A DNA stretch of 64,000 nucleotides from an uncultured Lactococcus sp. (GCF_934191625.1 NZ_CAKPUG010000001.1:62001-126000); one strand, 5' to 3'. Positions 33,732-44,583 are shown, counted from the stretch's first letter. The notes: generated from the sequence alone by a model not told the origin. A program made the numbers and translations.

Positions 33732-34523
33732 GTGGCTACTTTACTAGAAAAAACCCGCAAAATTACGTCAGTTCTGCAAGATGGAGTAACTGATTTAAAG
33801 CAGGAGTTACCCTATGATAACATGACAGAGCGTTTAGCCAACGTTATTGACTGTAATGCTTGTATCATTGATACAAAGGGGAAACTTTTGGGCTATTCAT
33901 TGCCATACGAAATTAACAATGATCGTGTTAATGAACTTTTCCATGTACAAAAGCAATTGCCAGAAGACTACGCACGTGCAGCTATACGTATCTATGATAC
34001 TTTAGCAAATATTACTATTAACGAGCCTTTGTCAGTATTTCCTGCAGAACTTTTAGGCGAGTATCCTAATGGTTTGACAACATGTGCACCTATCTATGGT
34101 AGTGGTATGCGCTTGGGGACCTTTATCTTATGGCGTACAGATGGAAAATTTAGTGATGATGACCTCGTACTTGCAGAGCTTGCGACAACAGTTATCGGTG
34201 TTCAACTTTCCAACCTTAAGCTTGAACAAATGGAAGAAAATATTCGTAAAGACACGATGGCCAATATGGCAGTCAATACACTTTCATATTCAGAAATGAA
34301 AGCTGTAAAAGCAATCCTTGAAGAACTTGATGGTGAAGAAGGACATGTTATTGCTTCAGTCATTGCCGATAAGATTGGAATTACACGCTCTGTTATCGTT
34401 AATGCGCTGCGCAAGCTTGAATCTGCTGGCGTTATTGAGAGTCGTTCATTAGGAATGAAAGGGACTTACCTCAAAGTTCTCAATCAAGGTTTATTTACAA
34501 AACTTGAAGGCCGTAACTTCTAA
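33732..34523 (+). CDS. codY: GTP-sensing transcriptional pleiotropic repressor CodY
   Basis: A 263-residue regulator of nitrogen and amino acid metabolism that responds to branched-chain amino acids. Visible: N-terminal GAF domain ([15 protein letters not shown] start, [21 protein letters not shown]), and C-terminal winged helix ([25 protein letters not shown], about residues 200-225). GTG start behind AGGAGAA. Followed by gatCAB. Confidence 0.97.
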   Translation: MATLLEKTRKITSVLQDGVTDLKQELPYDNMTERLANVIDCNACIIDTKGKLLGYSLPYEINNDRVNELFHVQKQLPEDYARAAIRIYDTLANITINEPLSVFPAELLGEYPNGLTTCAPIYGSGMRLGTFILWRTDGKFSDDDLVLAELATTVIGVQLSNLKLEQMEENIRKDTMANMAVNTLSYSEMKAVKAILEELDGEEGHVIASVIADKIGITRSVIVNALRKLESAGVIESRSLGMKGTYLKVLNQGLFTKLEGRNF

Positions 34524-34536
34524 TCTTAAAAGTAAT

Positions 34537-34566
34537 AAAAACTTCTCGTAGAGAGAGGTTTTTTGT
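34537..34566 (+). terminator. intrinsic terminator of codY
   Basis: ACTTCTC - GTAGA - GAGAGGT with one G-U pair, then TTTTTTG. Confidence 0.8.
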
Positions 34567-34666
34567 CTGTGATAAAGGCAGTAGGCTGTAAAGTCTAGCT
34601 GTATCAGTTTTGAAAGATTTTTGCTATAATTGAGAATGAAAATCTTTAATAGTTAGGGAAAATAAC

Positions 34667-34972
34667 ATGAGCAAGATTACAAAAGAACAAGTGGAGCGTG
34701 TGGCAATTTTGTCAAAGCTTAAATTTGAGAAAAATGAACTTGATGCTGTGACGGATAAACTCGATAGAATTATCGAAATGGTGGAACAGTTAGAAGAAGT
34801 CAATACGGAAAATGTAGAATTTACGATGAGTGTTGCGGATAACTTAAACCGTATGCGCGATGATATAGCTGTACCAGGCGATGAACGAGAAGAATTAATG
34901 CGCAATGTACCAACGAAGCAAGATGGCTTTATTAAGGTACCTGCAATGTTAGCTGATGGAGGAGATGCATAA
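34667..34972 (+). CDS. gatC: aspartyl/glutamyl-tRNA amidotransferase subunit C
   Basis: A 101-residue GatC, the linker subunit of the Asp/Glu-tRNA amidotransferase. Family start [17 protein letters not shown] and [11 protein letters not shown] present. AGGGAAAA ribosome site; TATAAT about 40 bp upstream. TAA overlaps the gatA ATG by one base. Confidence 0.95.
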   Translation: MSKITKEQVERVAILSKLKFEKNELDAVTDKLDRIIEMVEQLEEVNTENVEFTMSVADNLNRMRDDIAVPGDEREELMRNVPTKQDGFIKVPAMLADGGDA

Positions 34973-36444
34973 TGGCATTGAATGATAAAACAATTAAAGA
35001 GTTGCATGACCTCTTGGTGAAAAAGGAGATTTCAGCTGTTGACTTGACACGTGCGACCTTGGATGATATACATGCACGTGAAGCAGCAATGGGCAGCTTT
35101 ATTTCTGTATTAGATGAAAAAGCGCTAGCCCAAGCCGCTGCTATTGATGCGCGTGGGATTGATGCAGCAAAAGTTACTGACGGTATTCCCTTAGCAGTTA
35201 AAGACAATATTGTTACCAAAAATATTGAAACAACTGCGGCAAGTAAAATTCTTTCTGGTTTTATCCCACCTTATGATGCAACTGTCGTTGAAAAGCTTTA
35301 TGATAATGGTATGGTTATTATTGGTAAAGCCAATATGGACGAATTCGCAATGGGGGGCTCAGGGGAAACTTCTTCTGTTAAGCCAACATACAATGCGTGG
35401 GATCAAACAAAAGTACCTGGTGGTTCATCTTCAGGTTCAGCTAGTGCTGTTGCGAGTGGACAAGTACGCTTGTCATTGGGATCCGATACAGGTGGTTCGA
35501 TTCGTCAACCAGCTTCGTTCAGTGGTATTGTGGGTCTGAAACCAACTTACGGACGTGTTTCTCGTTATGGTTTAATCGCTTTTTCTAGCTCACTTGACCA
35601 AATTGGTCCATTTTCAGCTACTGTTGAAGAAAATGCCGAGCTTTTAAATGTAATCTCAGGTAGTGATGCTAAAGATGCTACAAGTTCAGAAGTAACTGTG
35701 CCAGATTTTGGTTCGAAAATTGGTCAAGAGATTAAAGGGATGAAGATTGCTTTGCCTAAAGAATACTTTGGCGAAGGTATTGATCCAGCGGTTAAAGAGC
35801 AAATTATGACGGCAGCGAAACACTTAGAATCTTTAGGTGCTATTGTTGAAGAAGTGAGCTTGCCCCATAGCAAGTATGGGGTAGCAGTTTACTACATTAT
35901 CGCTTCTTCAGAAGCGAGCTCAAATCTCCAACGTTTTGATGGAATCCGTTATGGTTATCGTGCGGAGGACATCGAAAATCTTGAAGATGTCTATGTGAAG
36001 TCACGTTCAGAAGGCTTTGGCGATGAGGTCAAACGCCGTATCATGCTGGGGACCTTTAGTCTTTCAGCAGGCGCCTATGATAAGCATTTTAAAAAGGCTG
36101 GACAAGTGCGTACACTGATTATTGAAGACTTTAACAAAGTATTTGCCGATTACGATTTGATTCTTGGCCCAACAGCACCATCAGTTGCCTTTGGTTTTGA
36201 TGAAAAATCAAAAGACCCTGTTCAAATGTATCTTTCAGATATCTTAACAATTCCAGTCAATCTTGCGGGATTACCAGGGATTTCGATTCCAGCAGGTTAT
36301 GTTGAAGGCTTACCTGTTGGTATGCAATTGATTGGTAAACGTTACGATGAAGAAACAATTTATCAAGTTGCAGCAGCTTTTGAAGCAACGACAGACCATC
36401 ATAAGAAAAAACCAATTATCTTTACAGAAGGAGGGGCAAAATAA
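34972..36444 (+). CDS. gatA: aspartyl/glutamyl-tRNA amidotransferase subunit A
   Basis: A 490-residue amidase-signature enzyme that frees ammonia from Gln. Visible Ser-cisSer-Lys triad: Lys in LAVKDNIV (about residue 79), Ser residues in [14 protein letters not shown] and [13 protein letters not shown]. The middle subunit gene of the gatCAB operon; needed to make Gln-tRNA(Gln) by transamidation because no GlnRS is used in most Firmicutes. Confidence 0.97.
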   Translation: MALNDKTIKELHDLLVKKEISAVDLTRATLDDIHAREAAMGSFISVLDEKALAQAAAIDARGIDAAKVTDGIPLAVKDNIVTKNIETTAASKILSGFIPPYDATVVEKLYDNGMVIIGKANMDEFAMGGSGETSSVKPTYNAWDQTKVPGGSSSGSASAVASGQVRLSLGSDTGGSIRQPASFSGIVGLKPTYGRVSRYGLIAFSSSLDQIGPFSATVEENAELLNVISGSDAKDATSSEVTVPDFGSKIGQEIKGMKIALPKEYFGEGIDPAVKEQIMTAAKHLESLGAIVEEVSLPHSKYGVAVYYIIASSEASSNLQRFDGIRYGYRAEDIENLEDVYVKSRSEGFGDEVKRRIMLGTFSLSAGAYDKHFKKAGQVRTLIIEDFNKVFADYDLILGPTAPSVAFGFDEKSKDPVQMYLSDILTIPVNLAGLPGISIPAGYVEGLPVGMQLIGKRYDEETIYQVAAAFEATTDHHKKKPIIFTEGGAK

Positions 36445-36445
36445 G

Positions 36446-37879
36446 ATGAACTTTGAAACAGTCATTGGACTTGAAGTCCATGTTGAGTTAAACACGAACT
36501 CCAAAATTTACAGCCCAACTCCAGCGGAATTTGGTTCTGAACCAAATGTTAATACCAATGTTATTGATTGGGGAATGCCAGGTGTCTTGCCAACATTGAA
36601 TAAAGGTGTTGTAGTGGCAGGGATGAAAGCTTCTCTTGCTATGAATATGTCCATTCAAAAGAGCATGCATTTTGATCGTAAAAATTATTTTTATCCTGAT
36701 AATCCTAAAGCTTACCAAATTTCGCAAGCAGATGAACCTATTGGTTACAATGGCTCTATCGAAATTGAGCTTGAAGATGGCTCAAAATCGACTATCCGTA
36801 TTGAACGTGCACATATTGAAGAAGATGCCGGTAAAAATACTCACGGAACAGATGGCTATTCCTATGTTGACTTGAACCGTCAAGGTGTGCCATTGATAGA
36901 GATTGTTTCTGAGCCCGATATGCGAAGTGCTGATGAAGCGTATGCTTATCTGACAGCTTTACGTGAGCTAATCCTCTACACAGGTATTTCTGATGTGAAA
37001 ATGGAAGAAGGGTCAATGCGTTGTGATGCCAATATCTCTCTGCGTCCTTATGGTCAAGAAGAATTTGGTGTTAAGACGGAAGTTAAAAACATGAACTCTT
37101 TCAGTAATGTCAAGAAAGCTTTAGCTTTTGAAATTGATCGCCAAGCGAAGATTCTTCGTGCTGGAGGTGTAATTCGTCAAGAAACACGTCGCTTTGATGA
37201 CAAAACAGGTGAAACTATCTTGATGCGTGTTAAAGAAGGTGCTTCTGACTATCGTTACTTCCCAGAGCCTGATTTACCTCGTATCGAAATTTCTGATGAA
37301 TGGATTGAGGAAGTGCGTGGGGAACTTCCTGAGTTTGCAGCAGACCGACGTGTACGTTATGTTGAACAAATGGGACTAAGCGAGTATGATGCACGTCAAC
37401 TTACAAGCTCTAAAGACGTTTCAGACTTCTTTGAAGCTGCTGTTAAATTAGGTGGAGATGCTAAGTTAGTATCCAACTGGCTTCAAGGTGAAGTAGCACA
37501 ATATTTGAATACAGCTCATCTGGAGCTTAAAGATATACAACTCACTCCAGAAAACCTCACTGAAATGTTACGCTTGATTGCGGATGGGACAATTTCATCG
37601 AAAATTGCGAAAAAAGTTTTCCTTGAATTAGCTAAAAATGGTGGTTCAGCAGAAGCTTTTGTCAAAAAGGCCGGTTTGGTTCAAATCTCTGATCCAGATG
37701 TCCTCTTGCCAATTATTCATGAAGTATTTGCTAAAAATGAACAATCAGTTGCTGATTATCGTGGCGGTAAAGAAAATGCTGCTAAAGCATTAGTTGGTCA
37801 GTTAATGAAGGCAACGAAAGGACAAGCTAATCCGACAGTAGCGCAAAAACTGCTCTATCAAGAATTAGATAAAGACTAA
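36446..37879 (+). CDS. gatB: aspartyl/glutamyl-tRNA amidotransferase subunit B
   Basis: A 477-residue kinase-like subunit that binds and phosphorylates Glu-tRNA(Gln). ATG at 36446 behind GGAGGGG gives the family start [14 protein letters not shown]; a longer frame from 36332 overlaps gatA and has no ribosome site. Visible: [17 protein letters not shown] (Cys-less zinc site version), [16 protein letters not shown], and the C-terminal YqeY-like domain. Ends at a shared terminator. Confidence 0.97.
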   Translation: MNFETVIGLEVHVELNTNSKIYSPTPAEFGSEPNVNTNVIDWGMPGVLPTLNKGVVVAGMKASLAMNMSIQKSMHFDRKNYFYPDNPKAYQISQADEPIGYNGSIEIELEDGSKSTIRIERAHIEEDAGKNTHGTDGYSYVDLNRQGVPLIEIVSEPDMRSADEAYAYLTALRELILYTGISDVKMEEGSMRCDANISLRPYGQEEFGVKTEVKNMNSFSNVKKALAFEIDRQAKILRAGGVIRQETRRFDDKTGETILMRVKEGASDYRYFPEPDLPRIEISDEWIEEVRGELPEFAADRRVRYVEQMGLSEYDARQLTSSKDVSDFFEAAVKLGGDAKLVSNWLQGEVAQYLNTAHLELKDIQLTPENLTEMLRLIADGTISSKIAKKVFLELAKNGGSAEAFVKKAGLVQISDPDVLLPIIHEVFAKNEQSVADYRGGKENAAKALVGQLMKATKGQANPTVAQKLLYQELDKD

Positions 37880-37883
37880 TATA

Positions 37884-37913
37884 AAAAAATCGTTCAATTT
37901 AGAACGATTTTTT
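37884..37913. terminator. shared bidirectional terminator of gatB and the MATE gene
   Basis: AAAAAATCGTTC - AATTTA - GAACGATTTTTT between convergent genes; it overlaps the last codons of the MATE gene. Confidence 0.88.
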
Positions 37914-39249
37914 CTTGTGTATTTTCGCGGTTAAAACGGCGCACCATTCGAATGGTTGTGGGAATCAGAATAGCGGTTGACCCCAACCAAGCAGCTGGGT
38001 TGGATGAAATAATCACGGTGTAATTTAAGAGGTTAACCCCGATGATAGCCACTGCAGCACGCATGACCAGCTCTGCTACACCACAAATTGTGGGAATACG
38101 CGCATTGCCCAACCCTTGTAGCGTAGAGCGCGTGACAAAGAGTATAGCAAGTAGCCAGTAGAAACCACCATTCACAACATAGTAGTGTCTAGCCATATCG
38201 ATAACGGCTATTTGGCTCGGTGAAATGAAAGCAGTCGTGAAGTAGTAGTTCAAACTTATCAAAAGAATAGCGAAGCCGATAGCCCAAGAAACAGCTATAA
38301 GTAAAGCTTGGAAGAGTCCTTGATTTATTCGACGATATTTTCTTGCACCATAGTTTTGAGCTCCAAAGGTGGCCATAGCAAGTCCGATAGACATCATGGG
38401 TAACATGGCGATTTGATCTATTTTAGATACAATAGCTTGTGTCGCGACAGCATTGGTTCCCATCGTATTAAGCGCAACTTGAAGCGTAATAGATCCGATA
38501 GCGATAATACTTGATTGAAAGCCCATAGGAATACTCAGGCGTGCATGTGTCCGTATTTCTTGTGCATCGTAAGCAAGGAGTCTTCGATTAAGATGCAGCT
38601 CAGGTACTTTGCGCTTGATATGTAAAACCAGGTAAAGAACCGATATACATTGGGCTAAAATGGTTGCTGCACTTGCTCCCGCTAAGCCTAAATGGAGAAC
38701 GAGGATAGCAAAATATTCAAAGCCGATATTTAAAATACTGGCAACGATAAGAGCATAAAGCGGTGTCTTAGAGTCTCCCAAGGCACGAAGAGCATTTGAA
38801 TAATAAGCATACAGTGTTGTCGCTGTCAGTCCACCTAACATAATACTTAAAAAAGTATGGGCGCCTTCGTAAATTTCGGCAGGCGTTTGCATAAGTTGCA
38901 ACAATTGCCCCACAAATAGGACAGACAAGACACTGAGGAAAAGTGAGATAGCTATAGTGAAATATAGCCCTGTCACAAAGGATTTTTTGACAGCATGTGG
39001 GTCTTTGGCGCCAAAGCGTTGTGCAGTAATAATCGTGAGCCCTGCTGTCATTCCTTGAGCAAAACCAACGATTAAGAAGTTGATAGAACCAGTGGCACCT
39101 ACCGAAGCAAGCGCATTTTTCCCTAAAGTTTGACCTACGATTAGTGTATCTGCAGTATTATAGAGCACTTGAAAAAAGTTTCCTAAGAGTAGGGGAAGGG
39201 TGAAGGTAATTAAACCTTTGAGAATGTTTCCTTTTGTTAAATCTTTCAT
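37894..39249 (-). CDS. MATE family multidrug efflux transporter
   Basis: A 451-residue protein with 12 predicted membrane helices in two homologous halves (N-half start ITFTLPLLLGNFFQVLYNTAD, C-half start LSIPMGFQSSIIAIG), the NorM/DinF-type layout. Drug or cation antiport is the family role; substrate not readable. Single gene. Confidence 0.9.
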   Translation of the reverse strand: MKDLTKGNILKGLITFTLPLLLGNFFQVLYNTADTLIVGQTLGKNALASVGATGSINFLIVGFAQGMTAGLTIITAQRFGAKDPHAVKKSFVTGLYFTIAISLFLSVLSVLFVGQLLQLMQTPAEIYEGAHTFLSIMLGGLTATTLYAYYSNALRALGDSKTPLYALIVASILNIGFEYFAILVLHLGLAGASAATILAQCISVLYLVLHIKRKVPELHLNRRLLAYDAQEIRTHARLSIPMGFQSSIIAIGSITLQVALNTMGTNAVATQAIVSKIDQIAMLPMMSIGLAMATFGAQNYGARKYRRINQGLFQALLIAVSWAIGFAILLISLNYYFTTAFISPSQIAVIDMARHYYVVNGGFYWLLAILFVTRSTLQGLGNARIPTICGVAELVMRAAVAIIGVNLLNYTVIISSNPAAWLGSTAILIPTTIRMVRRFNRENTQEKIVLN

Positions 39250-39345
39250 AATATTCCTAAATTATTTGCTTTATACATTGTAAACTTTTTATATCTATAA
39301 AACAATAGCCTAATTGCTTTTATTAGGAAGTTTATACAAAAAGAA

Positions 39346-39366
39346 AAAGCACCTTAAAGGTGCTTT
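39346..39366 (-). terminator. intrinsic terminator of the cold shock gene
   Basis: AAAGCACCTT/AAGGTGCTTT hairpin just after the stop, running into TTCTTTTTG on the minus strand. Confidence 0.8.
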
Positions 39367-39375
39367 AATTACCAA

Positions 39376-39573
39376 TTATTTAGTAACGTTGATTGCTTGA
39401 GGACCACGTGGGCCTTCTTCAAGGTCAAAGCTAACTTTTTGGCCTTCATCAAGAGTTTTGAAGCCATCAGTTTGAATAGCTGAGAAGTGTACGAATACAT
39501 CGTTGCCTTCTTCAGTTGTAATGAAGCCAAAACCTTTAGTAGCGTTAAACCATTTTACAGTTCCTTGTGCCAT
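39376..39573 (-). CDS. cold shock protein (CspA family)
   Basis: A 65-residue single-strand nucleic-acid binding protein: [13 protein letters not shown] (RNP1) and VFVHFSAI (RNP2). ATG at 39573 behind AAAGGATG; a 21-residue upstream extension is not supported. A leader of about 80 nt precedes it, common for cold-inducible csp mRNAs. Lactococci have several csp paralogues; which one this is cannot be told. Confidence 0.95.
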   Translation of the reverse strand: MAQGTVKWFNATKGFGFITTEEGNDVFVHFSAIQTDGFKTLDEGQKVSFDLEEGPRGPQAINVTK

Positions 39574-39684
39574 TTGAATACATCCTTTCTTTAGTTTGGT
39601 AAATCTTATCGTCGGAAAGCGTGTAACAAAAAGCACAAACGTTATCTTGAAAAAAACTTACAGCTTTATGATACCATATAAAGT

Positions 39685-40203
39685 ATGGAAAAGAAAGCGC
39701 TAATTCGAAAAGAAATGATAAATTTATTGAAAAGTTTTGATTTTGCTGACAAAAGCCAACAAAGTCAGAAAATTATTTCAGAGCTGCTTGCCTCAGATCA
39801 ATGGAAAAGCGCAAAAACCGTGGCACTCTATATGCCACAAGAGTTTGAATTTGATTTGCAACCTCTTTTTGAGCAAGAAGATAAACAAATAGTTATACCA
39901 AAGACTTTAGCTAATCGTCACATGATTTTTGTCAAATACGATAAAAATGACTTAGAACGGACAAAATTTGGTATACTAGAACCTAAGTCTGAATATGAAG
40001 TTATACCAGATTTGATTTTGGTACCTGGTCTGGCTTGGAATAAGGAAGGCTATCGGATTGGGTTTGGTGCAGGATATTATGACCGTTATCTGGCAAGCTT
40101 TTCTGGACAGACAGTGAGTCTATGTTATAATTTCCAGCACAAAGACTTTCATCCAGAACCTCATGATATAAGCATAGGAGAAATATTTACTTATGAACAT
40201 TGA
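39685..40203 (+). CDS. 5-formyltetrahydrofolate cyclo-ligase
   Basis: A 172-residue enzyme (YgfA/MTHFS family) converting 5-formyl-THF to 5,10-methenyl-THF with ATP. Visible: EKKALIRKEMINLLK start, TVALYMPQEFEFD, and the ATP loop VPGLAWNKEGYRIGFGAGYYDRYL region. No ribosome site is seen before the ATG; TATGAT at 39667 would place the transcript start about 6 nt upstream of it. Overlaps the rhomboid gene by 11 bp. Confidence 0.92.
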   Translation: MEKKALIRKEMINLLKSFDFADKSQQSQKIISELLASDQWKSAKTVALYMPQEFEFDLQPLFEQEDKQIVIPKTLANRHMIFVKYDKNDLERTKFGILEPKSEYEVIPDLILVPGLAWNKEGYRIGFGAGYYDRYLASFSGQTVSLCYNFQHKDFHPEPHDISIGEIFTYEH

Positions 40204-40885
40204 CATGATAAAAAAAGACTTTATGAAGCATAAAGCAACTTATATTTTATCACTTTTAACCACGATGGTTTGGCTTTATCAATTTTTACGTTATGGTTTA
40301 GCTGCAACCTCTGCAATCAATCTATTTAATACAGGTGCACTATTTCCACCAGCTATTTTAGCTGATCCAACCCAAATATGGCGATTGGTTACACCAATAT
40401 TTGTTCATATCGGATGGACGCATTTTCTGATGAATACTCTGACCCTCTTTTTTATTGGTCGTCAGGTTGAAGCTGTCTTGGGTAGTCTTAATTTCAGTTT
40501 GATATACATTCTTTCAGGAATTTTTGGTAATGCCGCAACCTTTATCTTTTCGCCTAATTCCTTATCCGCCGGAGCCTCAACTTCGATCTTTGGACTTTTT
40601 GCAGCTATTGCGGGAATAGGTTTCTTTACCGGTCATCCAATGCTTAAACAGATTGGTAAAACATTTACTATTTTGATTGCTATCAATCTTTTCTTCAATG
40701 TATTTAATTTGAGCTCGGTTAATATTTGGTCTCATATTGGAGGCGCAGTAGGCGGACTTCTTTTAGCTCCTGTTTTTCCGCCCAAATATTTTAAAAATTC
40801 TGTACCAATGCAAAATAGGATTTTATCAGGAGTAACGATTGTGGTCCTATTTGTCGTTTTTCTACTTTTGCCGTTTATAAAATAA
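40193..40885 (+). CDS. rhomboid family intramembrane serine protease
   Basis: A 230-residue protein with about six to seven membrane helices. Catalytic Ser in SAGASTSIFGLF (GxS motif within a helix) and catalytic His in WSHIGGAVGGLL; the structural RxG/WR region is IWRLVTPIFVHIGWTHFLMN. It is the YqgP/GluP-like type; in B. subtilis the cyclo-ligase gene is likewise its neighbour. Cleaves membrane proteins; substrate unknown. Confidence 0.93.
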   Translation: MNIDMIKKDFMKHKATYILSLLTTMVWLYQFLRYGLAATSAINLFNTGALFPPAILADPTQIWRLVTPIFVHIGWTHFLMNTLTLFFIGRQVEAVLGSLNFSLIYILSGIFGNAATFIFSPNSLSAGASTSIFGLFAAIAGIGFFTGHPMLKQIGKTFTILIAINLFFNVFNLSSVNIWSHIGGAVGGLLLAPVFPPKYFKNSVPMQNRILSGVTIVVLFVVFLLLPFIK

Positions 40886-40921
40886 AACGCTTAAAAATAA
40901 AACAAGTAACAAGGAGAGATT

Positions 40922-41374
40922 ATGAAAACACGCGGATTTGAAATAGTAAGTAAATATAAAAATGAAAATCTGGAATTACCCGTACGTGCAACCACACATG
41001 CGGCAGGATATGACTTATCTGTAGCTGAAAATATTACTATTAAACCTGGTGAAATCAAACTAGTTTCGACAGGTTTGAAGGCGTATATGCAAGCAGGAGA
41101 AGTCCTTTATCTATATGATCGCTCTTCAAACCCACGCAAAAAAGGGTTGGTAATGATTAACTCAGTAGGTGTCATTGATGGCGATTATTATAATAATCCT
41201 AGTAATGAAGGGGAGATCTTTGCACAGATGAAAAATATTACGGAGTCGGCAGTTGTCTTGGAAAAAGGCGAGAGAATTGTCCAAGCCGTCTTTATGCCTT
41301 TCTTGGTTGCTGATGGAGACGAAGAAGTAACTAAATCTACTCGTACAGGTGGTTTTGGTTCCACAGGAAAATAG
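40922..41374 (+). CDS. dut: dUTP diphosphatase
   Basis: A 150-residue trimeric dUTPase hydrolysing dUTP to dUMP. Motifs in order: AGYDLSVAE (I), YDRSSNPRKKGL (II), NSVGVIDGDYYN (III), GERIVQAVFMPF (IV), STRTGGFGSTGK (V). Slightly divergent form common in lactococci and their phages. AAGGAGAG ribosome site; ends at a terminator that touches the next promoter. Confidence 0.95.
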   Translation: MKTRGFEIVSKYKNENLELPVRATTHAAGYDLSVAENITIKPGEIKLVSTGLKAYMQAGEVLYLYDRSSNPRKKGLVMINSVGVIDGDYYNNPSNEGEIFAQMKNITESAVVLEKGERIVQAVFMPFLVADGDEEVTKSTRTGGFGSTGK

Positions 41375-41426
41375 GAATATTGCCTCTCTTTTGATTTAAA
41401 GGTAAAAGTAAGAAAGTACAAAAACT

Positions 41427-41447
41427 ACCGCTTGAGCGGTCTTTTTT
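41427..41447 (+). terminator. intrinsic terminator of dut
   Basis: ACCGC - TTGA - GCGGT then CTTTTTTG. The T-run ends at the TG of the next gene's extended -10. Confidence 0.8.
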
Positions 41448-41448
41448 G

Positions 41449-41457
41449 TGCTATAAT
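41449..41457 (+). promoter_or_regulatory. extended -10 promoter of the metallophosphatase gene, start codon at +1
   Basis: TGC-TATAAT, its last T seven bases before the A of the ATG at 41464; no ribosome site. Confidence 0.7.
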
Positions 41458-41463
41458 GGTAAA

Positions 41464-42783
41464 ATGAATTCATTGCGCATTATTCACTTGAACGATTTGC
41501 ACTCGCACTTGGAACGATTTCCAATGATCGAGCGTTTTTTTGCGGAAAAATCAGTTGGACATCCAGATGTTTTACGATTTGACTTAGGTGATAATGTTGA
41601 CCGGGTACATCCTTTAACTGAGGCGACTGAAGGTCAAATTAATGTTACTTTGATGAATAAACTGGAATTGACTGCCGCAACCCTTGGTAACAATGAAGGA
41701 TTAGGTTTAACTCATGAAATGTTAAGCCATCTATATGATCAAGCAAGCTTTGACATGGTGCTTTCAAATATCAAGAATATGTCTTTTGCCCATGGACCAA
41801 AAATTATAGAGAGCAGTTGGGGGTTGCGTATTGGAATCATTGGCTTAACAGCTCCTTATCTAGCCTATTTACAAGCAGGTTGGGATATTGTTGATCCTTT
41901 AGCTAGCTTGGATCAACTCATGCCACTGGACTGTGATTTTACAATACTTTTGAGTCATTTGGGCAAAACAGTTGATGAAAAAATTGCCAGAAAATATGAT
42001 ATCGATTTAATTATAGGTAGCCATACGCACCATATTTTTGAACATGGGGCGGAGATAAATGGTACATTACTTGCAGCTGCCGGAAGATATGGTGAACATA
42101 TTGGTGAAGTTAATCTCACCTTTGATGAAAATAAAAAGGTAATTACTTCAGAAATTTCCACGATTCCTACCAATACGCTGAAAAGAGAAAAAAGTGATGC
42201 CTTGCAAATCAAAGCTTGGGAGATGAAGGGACGAAAAATGTTACAAGGTATGTCTGTCACAGAAATACCACATAGCCTGACTAATGTTTATCCAGATTAT
42301 AATGCAAGTCATTTTATAGCAGAGTTGCTTGCCCGACATGGTAAGGTAGGTGCTTGTATTTTCAATACCGGACTCTTAGTTACAGAAGCATTGCCAAGCC
42401 AACTTACATTAGATGATTTACATCAATTTTTGCCCCACTCGATGCGATTAGTACGGATTACGATGACTGGTAAGGGACTCAAAGAAGTTTTACGTGAGAT
42501 GCTGGATGTTTCTGCAATGCTTTCTGGCCAAAATATTCGAGGTATGGGTTTTCGAGGTAAGAGATTTGGTCAGCTTATCTTTCAGGGAATAAGTTTCGAT
42601 GGAGGAAGATTTTATTATAGAAATACTAGTCTAAGGGATGCTGAGTACTATAGCATAGTTGTCCCTGATCAGTATCTCTTTGCATGGTATTTCCCTTTAT
42701 TGAAAAAGCAAGAGAAAACAGAAATACTCTTTCCGTATTTTCTACGTGAAATAGTAGCAAATGAATTAAAAACGAGAGAATGA
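41464..42783 (+). CDS. bifunctional metallophosphatase / 5'-nucleotidase family protein (YunD-like)
   Basis: A 439-residue cytoplasmic protein without signal peptide: N-terminal calcineurin-like metallophosphatase domain (IIHLNDLHSHLERF, LGDNVDR, LGNNEGL, HLGKTVDEK, GSHTHHIF) and a C-terminal 5-nucleotidase domain (about 250-439). B. subtilis YunD is the nearest named relative. ATG at 41464 is preferred over a TTG at 41446 because the latter has no ribosome site and lies inside the promoter. The gene pairs with yutD, as in B. subtilis and streptococci. Confidence 0.88.
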   Translation: MNSLRIIHLNDLHSHLERFPMIERFFAEKSVGHPDVLRFDLGDNVDRVHPLTEATEGQINVTLMNKLELTAATLGNNEGLGLTHEMLSHLYDQASFDMVLSNIKNMSFAHGPKIIESSWGLRIGIIGLTAPYLAYLQAGWDIVDPLASLDQLMPLDCDFTILLSHLGKTVDEKIARKYDIDLIIGSHTHHIFEHGAEINGTLLAAAGRYGEHIGEVNLTFDENKKVITSEISTIPTNTLKREKSDALQIKAWEMKGRKMLQGMSVTEIPHSLTNVYPDYNASHFIAELLARHGKVGACIFNTGLLVTEALPSQLTLDDLHQFLPHSMRLVRITMTGKGLKEVLREMLDVSAMLSGQNIRGMGFRGKRFGQLIFQGISFDGGRFYYRNTSLRDAEYYSIVVPDQYLFAWYFPLLKKQEKTEILFPYFLREIVANELKTRE

Positions 42784-42805
42784 ACAAAAAGAAAGGGAGA
42801 GGAAA

Positions 42806-43408
42806 GTGCCAAAAGAAGTTGATGAATCAAAATTAAATTATAATCGTTTTCCTGGTGAACGGGTTACTGCTACAGAAAATATTGTAAAAGTAGGTGGTAA
42901 GACATTTCATTTGGTTTACAATTATCGTGAAGGATTTGATGCTGAAAAGCTGGAACAACGATTTAGTGATCTCTTTGATAAGTATGATTACATCGTGGGA
43001 GATTGGGGCTTTGAACAGCTCCGTTTAAAAGGTTTTTTTTCAGTGAGCCGAAAAAAAATGCAGTCTGAAAATAAAATTGATCGACTCGAAGATTATATTA
43101 ATGAATATTGCAATTATGGCTGTGCCTATTTTGTTTTACGACGTGTGCGCTCACAAGATGAAGCCTATACATCGGAACGAGTATTTGAAGATAAACCTCG
43201 TCAACCTAAATTTGAAAAGCCACGGCGGCGTAACAATCGAAATAAAAATCGGGTAAATCAGGAAAAGCAAAAGAAGAATGAGAAAAAATCTTTTGAGATT
43301 CGTGACAAGTCAGGAAAGCAACCCGGTAAAATAAAACAAAATGAGAAAAATGAGAAAAAACCTTCCTCTAAATCTAATTTTATAATACGAGAACGTTCAA
43401 AAAAATAA
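42806..43408 (+). CDS. YutD family protein (DUF1027)
   Basis: A 200-residue protein: N-terminal YutD domain (about 1-115, YDYIVGDWGFEQLRLKGFF) and a very basic, low-complexity tail (about 130-200, rich in Lys, Arg, Asn) that looks nucleic-acid binding. GTG start behind GGGAGAGG. Function unknown. Confidence 0.88.
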   Translation: MPKEVDESKLNYNRFPGERVTATENIVKVGGKTFHLVYNYREGFDAEKLEQRFSDLFDKYDYIVGDWGFEQLRLKGFFSVSRKKMQSENKIDRLEDYINEYCNYGCAYFVLRRVRSQDEAYTSERVFEDKPRQPKFEKPRRRNNRNKNRVNQEKQKKNEKKSFEIRDKSGKQPGKIKQNEKNEKKPSSKSNFIIRERSKK

Positions 43409-43503
43409 AATAGACAAAAATATAAAAAGTGTCTAAAAAGTTATTGAATAATATGCAAAAAAAATTCCTTGAAAATTTTTTTGGGGAAAATGTCGGAGAT
43501 ATA

Positions 43504-44574
43504 ATGGAAAAACAAACAATTTATGGCTTAACACGTGATCAACTTATTGATTGGGCGATTGAAAATGGTGAAAAAAAATTTCGTGCAACCCAAGTATGGG
43601 ATTGGCTTTACCGAAAACGGGTTCAAACGTTTGAAGAAATGACAAATCTATCAAAGGATTTTATTGCAAAGCTGAATGCACATTTTATTATGAATCCTTT
43701 GGAGCAAGTTGTCGTACAAGAGTCAGAAGATGGAACGGTTAAATATCTTTTTATGTTACCAGATAAAATGATGATTGAAACGGTGTTAATGCGTCAAGCC
43801 TATGGCTTATCTGTCTGCGTAACGACACAGGTTGGCTGTAACATGGGCTGCACTTTTTGTGCGTCTGGTATTCTAAAAAAAGAGCGTGATGTGACAGCGG
43901 GGGAGATAGTTGCTCAGATTATGTTAGTTCAAAAGTACTTTGATGAAAAAGGGCAAGACGAACGCGTATCACATGTTGTAGTGATGGGAATCGGTGAACC
44001 TTTTGACAACTATGTAAACTTGATGAACTTTTTACGCACCATCAATGATGATAACGGTCTTGCTATTGGTGCGCGTCATATTACAGTGTCAACCTGTGGT
44101 TTCATGCCCGCAAAAATTAAAGAGTTTGCAAATGAAAACTTACAAGTCAATTTGGCTATTTCTTTACATGCACCAAATAATGAATTACGTACAAGTTTGA
44201 TGCGTATTACACGTAGTGCGCCACTAGAGAAACTTTTTGAGGCGATAGATTATTATACTGCCACAACAAATCGCCGTGTAACTTATGAATACATTATGCT
44301 TTCTGGAGAAAATGATACTCCGGAAATTGCGCAAGAATTAGCTGATTTAATAAAACCACGAAATAAACTTTCGTATGTCAATCTTATTCCATATAATCCT
44401 GTTGCAGAGCACATCAAATATGAACGTTCCACACGAAATGATACTGCAAAATTTTACGATGTGCTCAAGAAAAATGGTATCAATTGTGTTGTCCGTCAAG
44501 AGCATGGTACAGACATTGATGCCGCTTGTGGACAGCTAAGAAGTAAACAAATTAGAAAAAATAAAGAAAAGTAA
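43504..44574 (+). CDS. rlmN: dual-specificity 23S rRNA (A2503) / tRNA (A37) methyltransferase RlmN
   Basis: A 356-residue radical SAM enzyme that makes 2-methyladenosine. Visible: radical SAM cluster motif [12 protein letters not shown] (CxxxCxxC), [10 protein letters not shown]-terminal catalytic Cys in [12 protein letters not shown] at 43504 has GGAGAT; the longer frame from 43429 adds 25 residues without a ribosome site. Ends at a terminator. Confidence 0.95.
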   Translation: MEKQTIYGLTRDQLIDWAIENGEKKFRATQVWDWLYRKRVQTFEEMTNLSKDFIAKLNAHFIMNPLEQVVVQESEDGTVKYLFMLPDKMMIETVLMRQAYGLSVCVTTQVGCNMGCTFCASGILKKERDVTAGEIVAQIMLVQKYFDEKGQDERVSHVVVMGIGEPFDNYVNLMNFLRTINDDNGLAIGARHITVSTCGFMPAKIKEFANENLQVNLAISLHAPNNELRTSLMRITRSAPLEKLFEAIDYYTATTNRRVTYEYIMLSGENDTPEIAQELADLIKPRNKLSYVNLIPYNPVAEHIKYERSTRNDTAKFYDVLKKNGINCVVRQEHGTDIDAACGQLRSKQIRKNKEK

Positions 44575-44583
44575 TAAAAAGAT

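Noticed and set aside
43429..43503. N-terminal extension of RlmN by 25 residues
   Set aside because: The ATG at 43504 has GGAGAT and matches the family start; the extension has no ribosome site.
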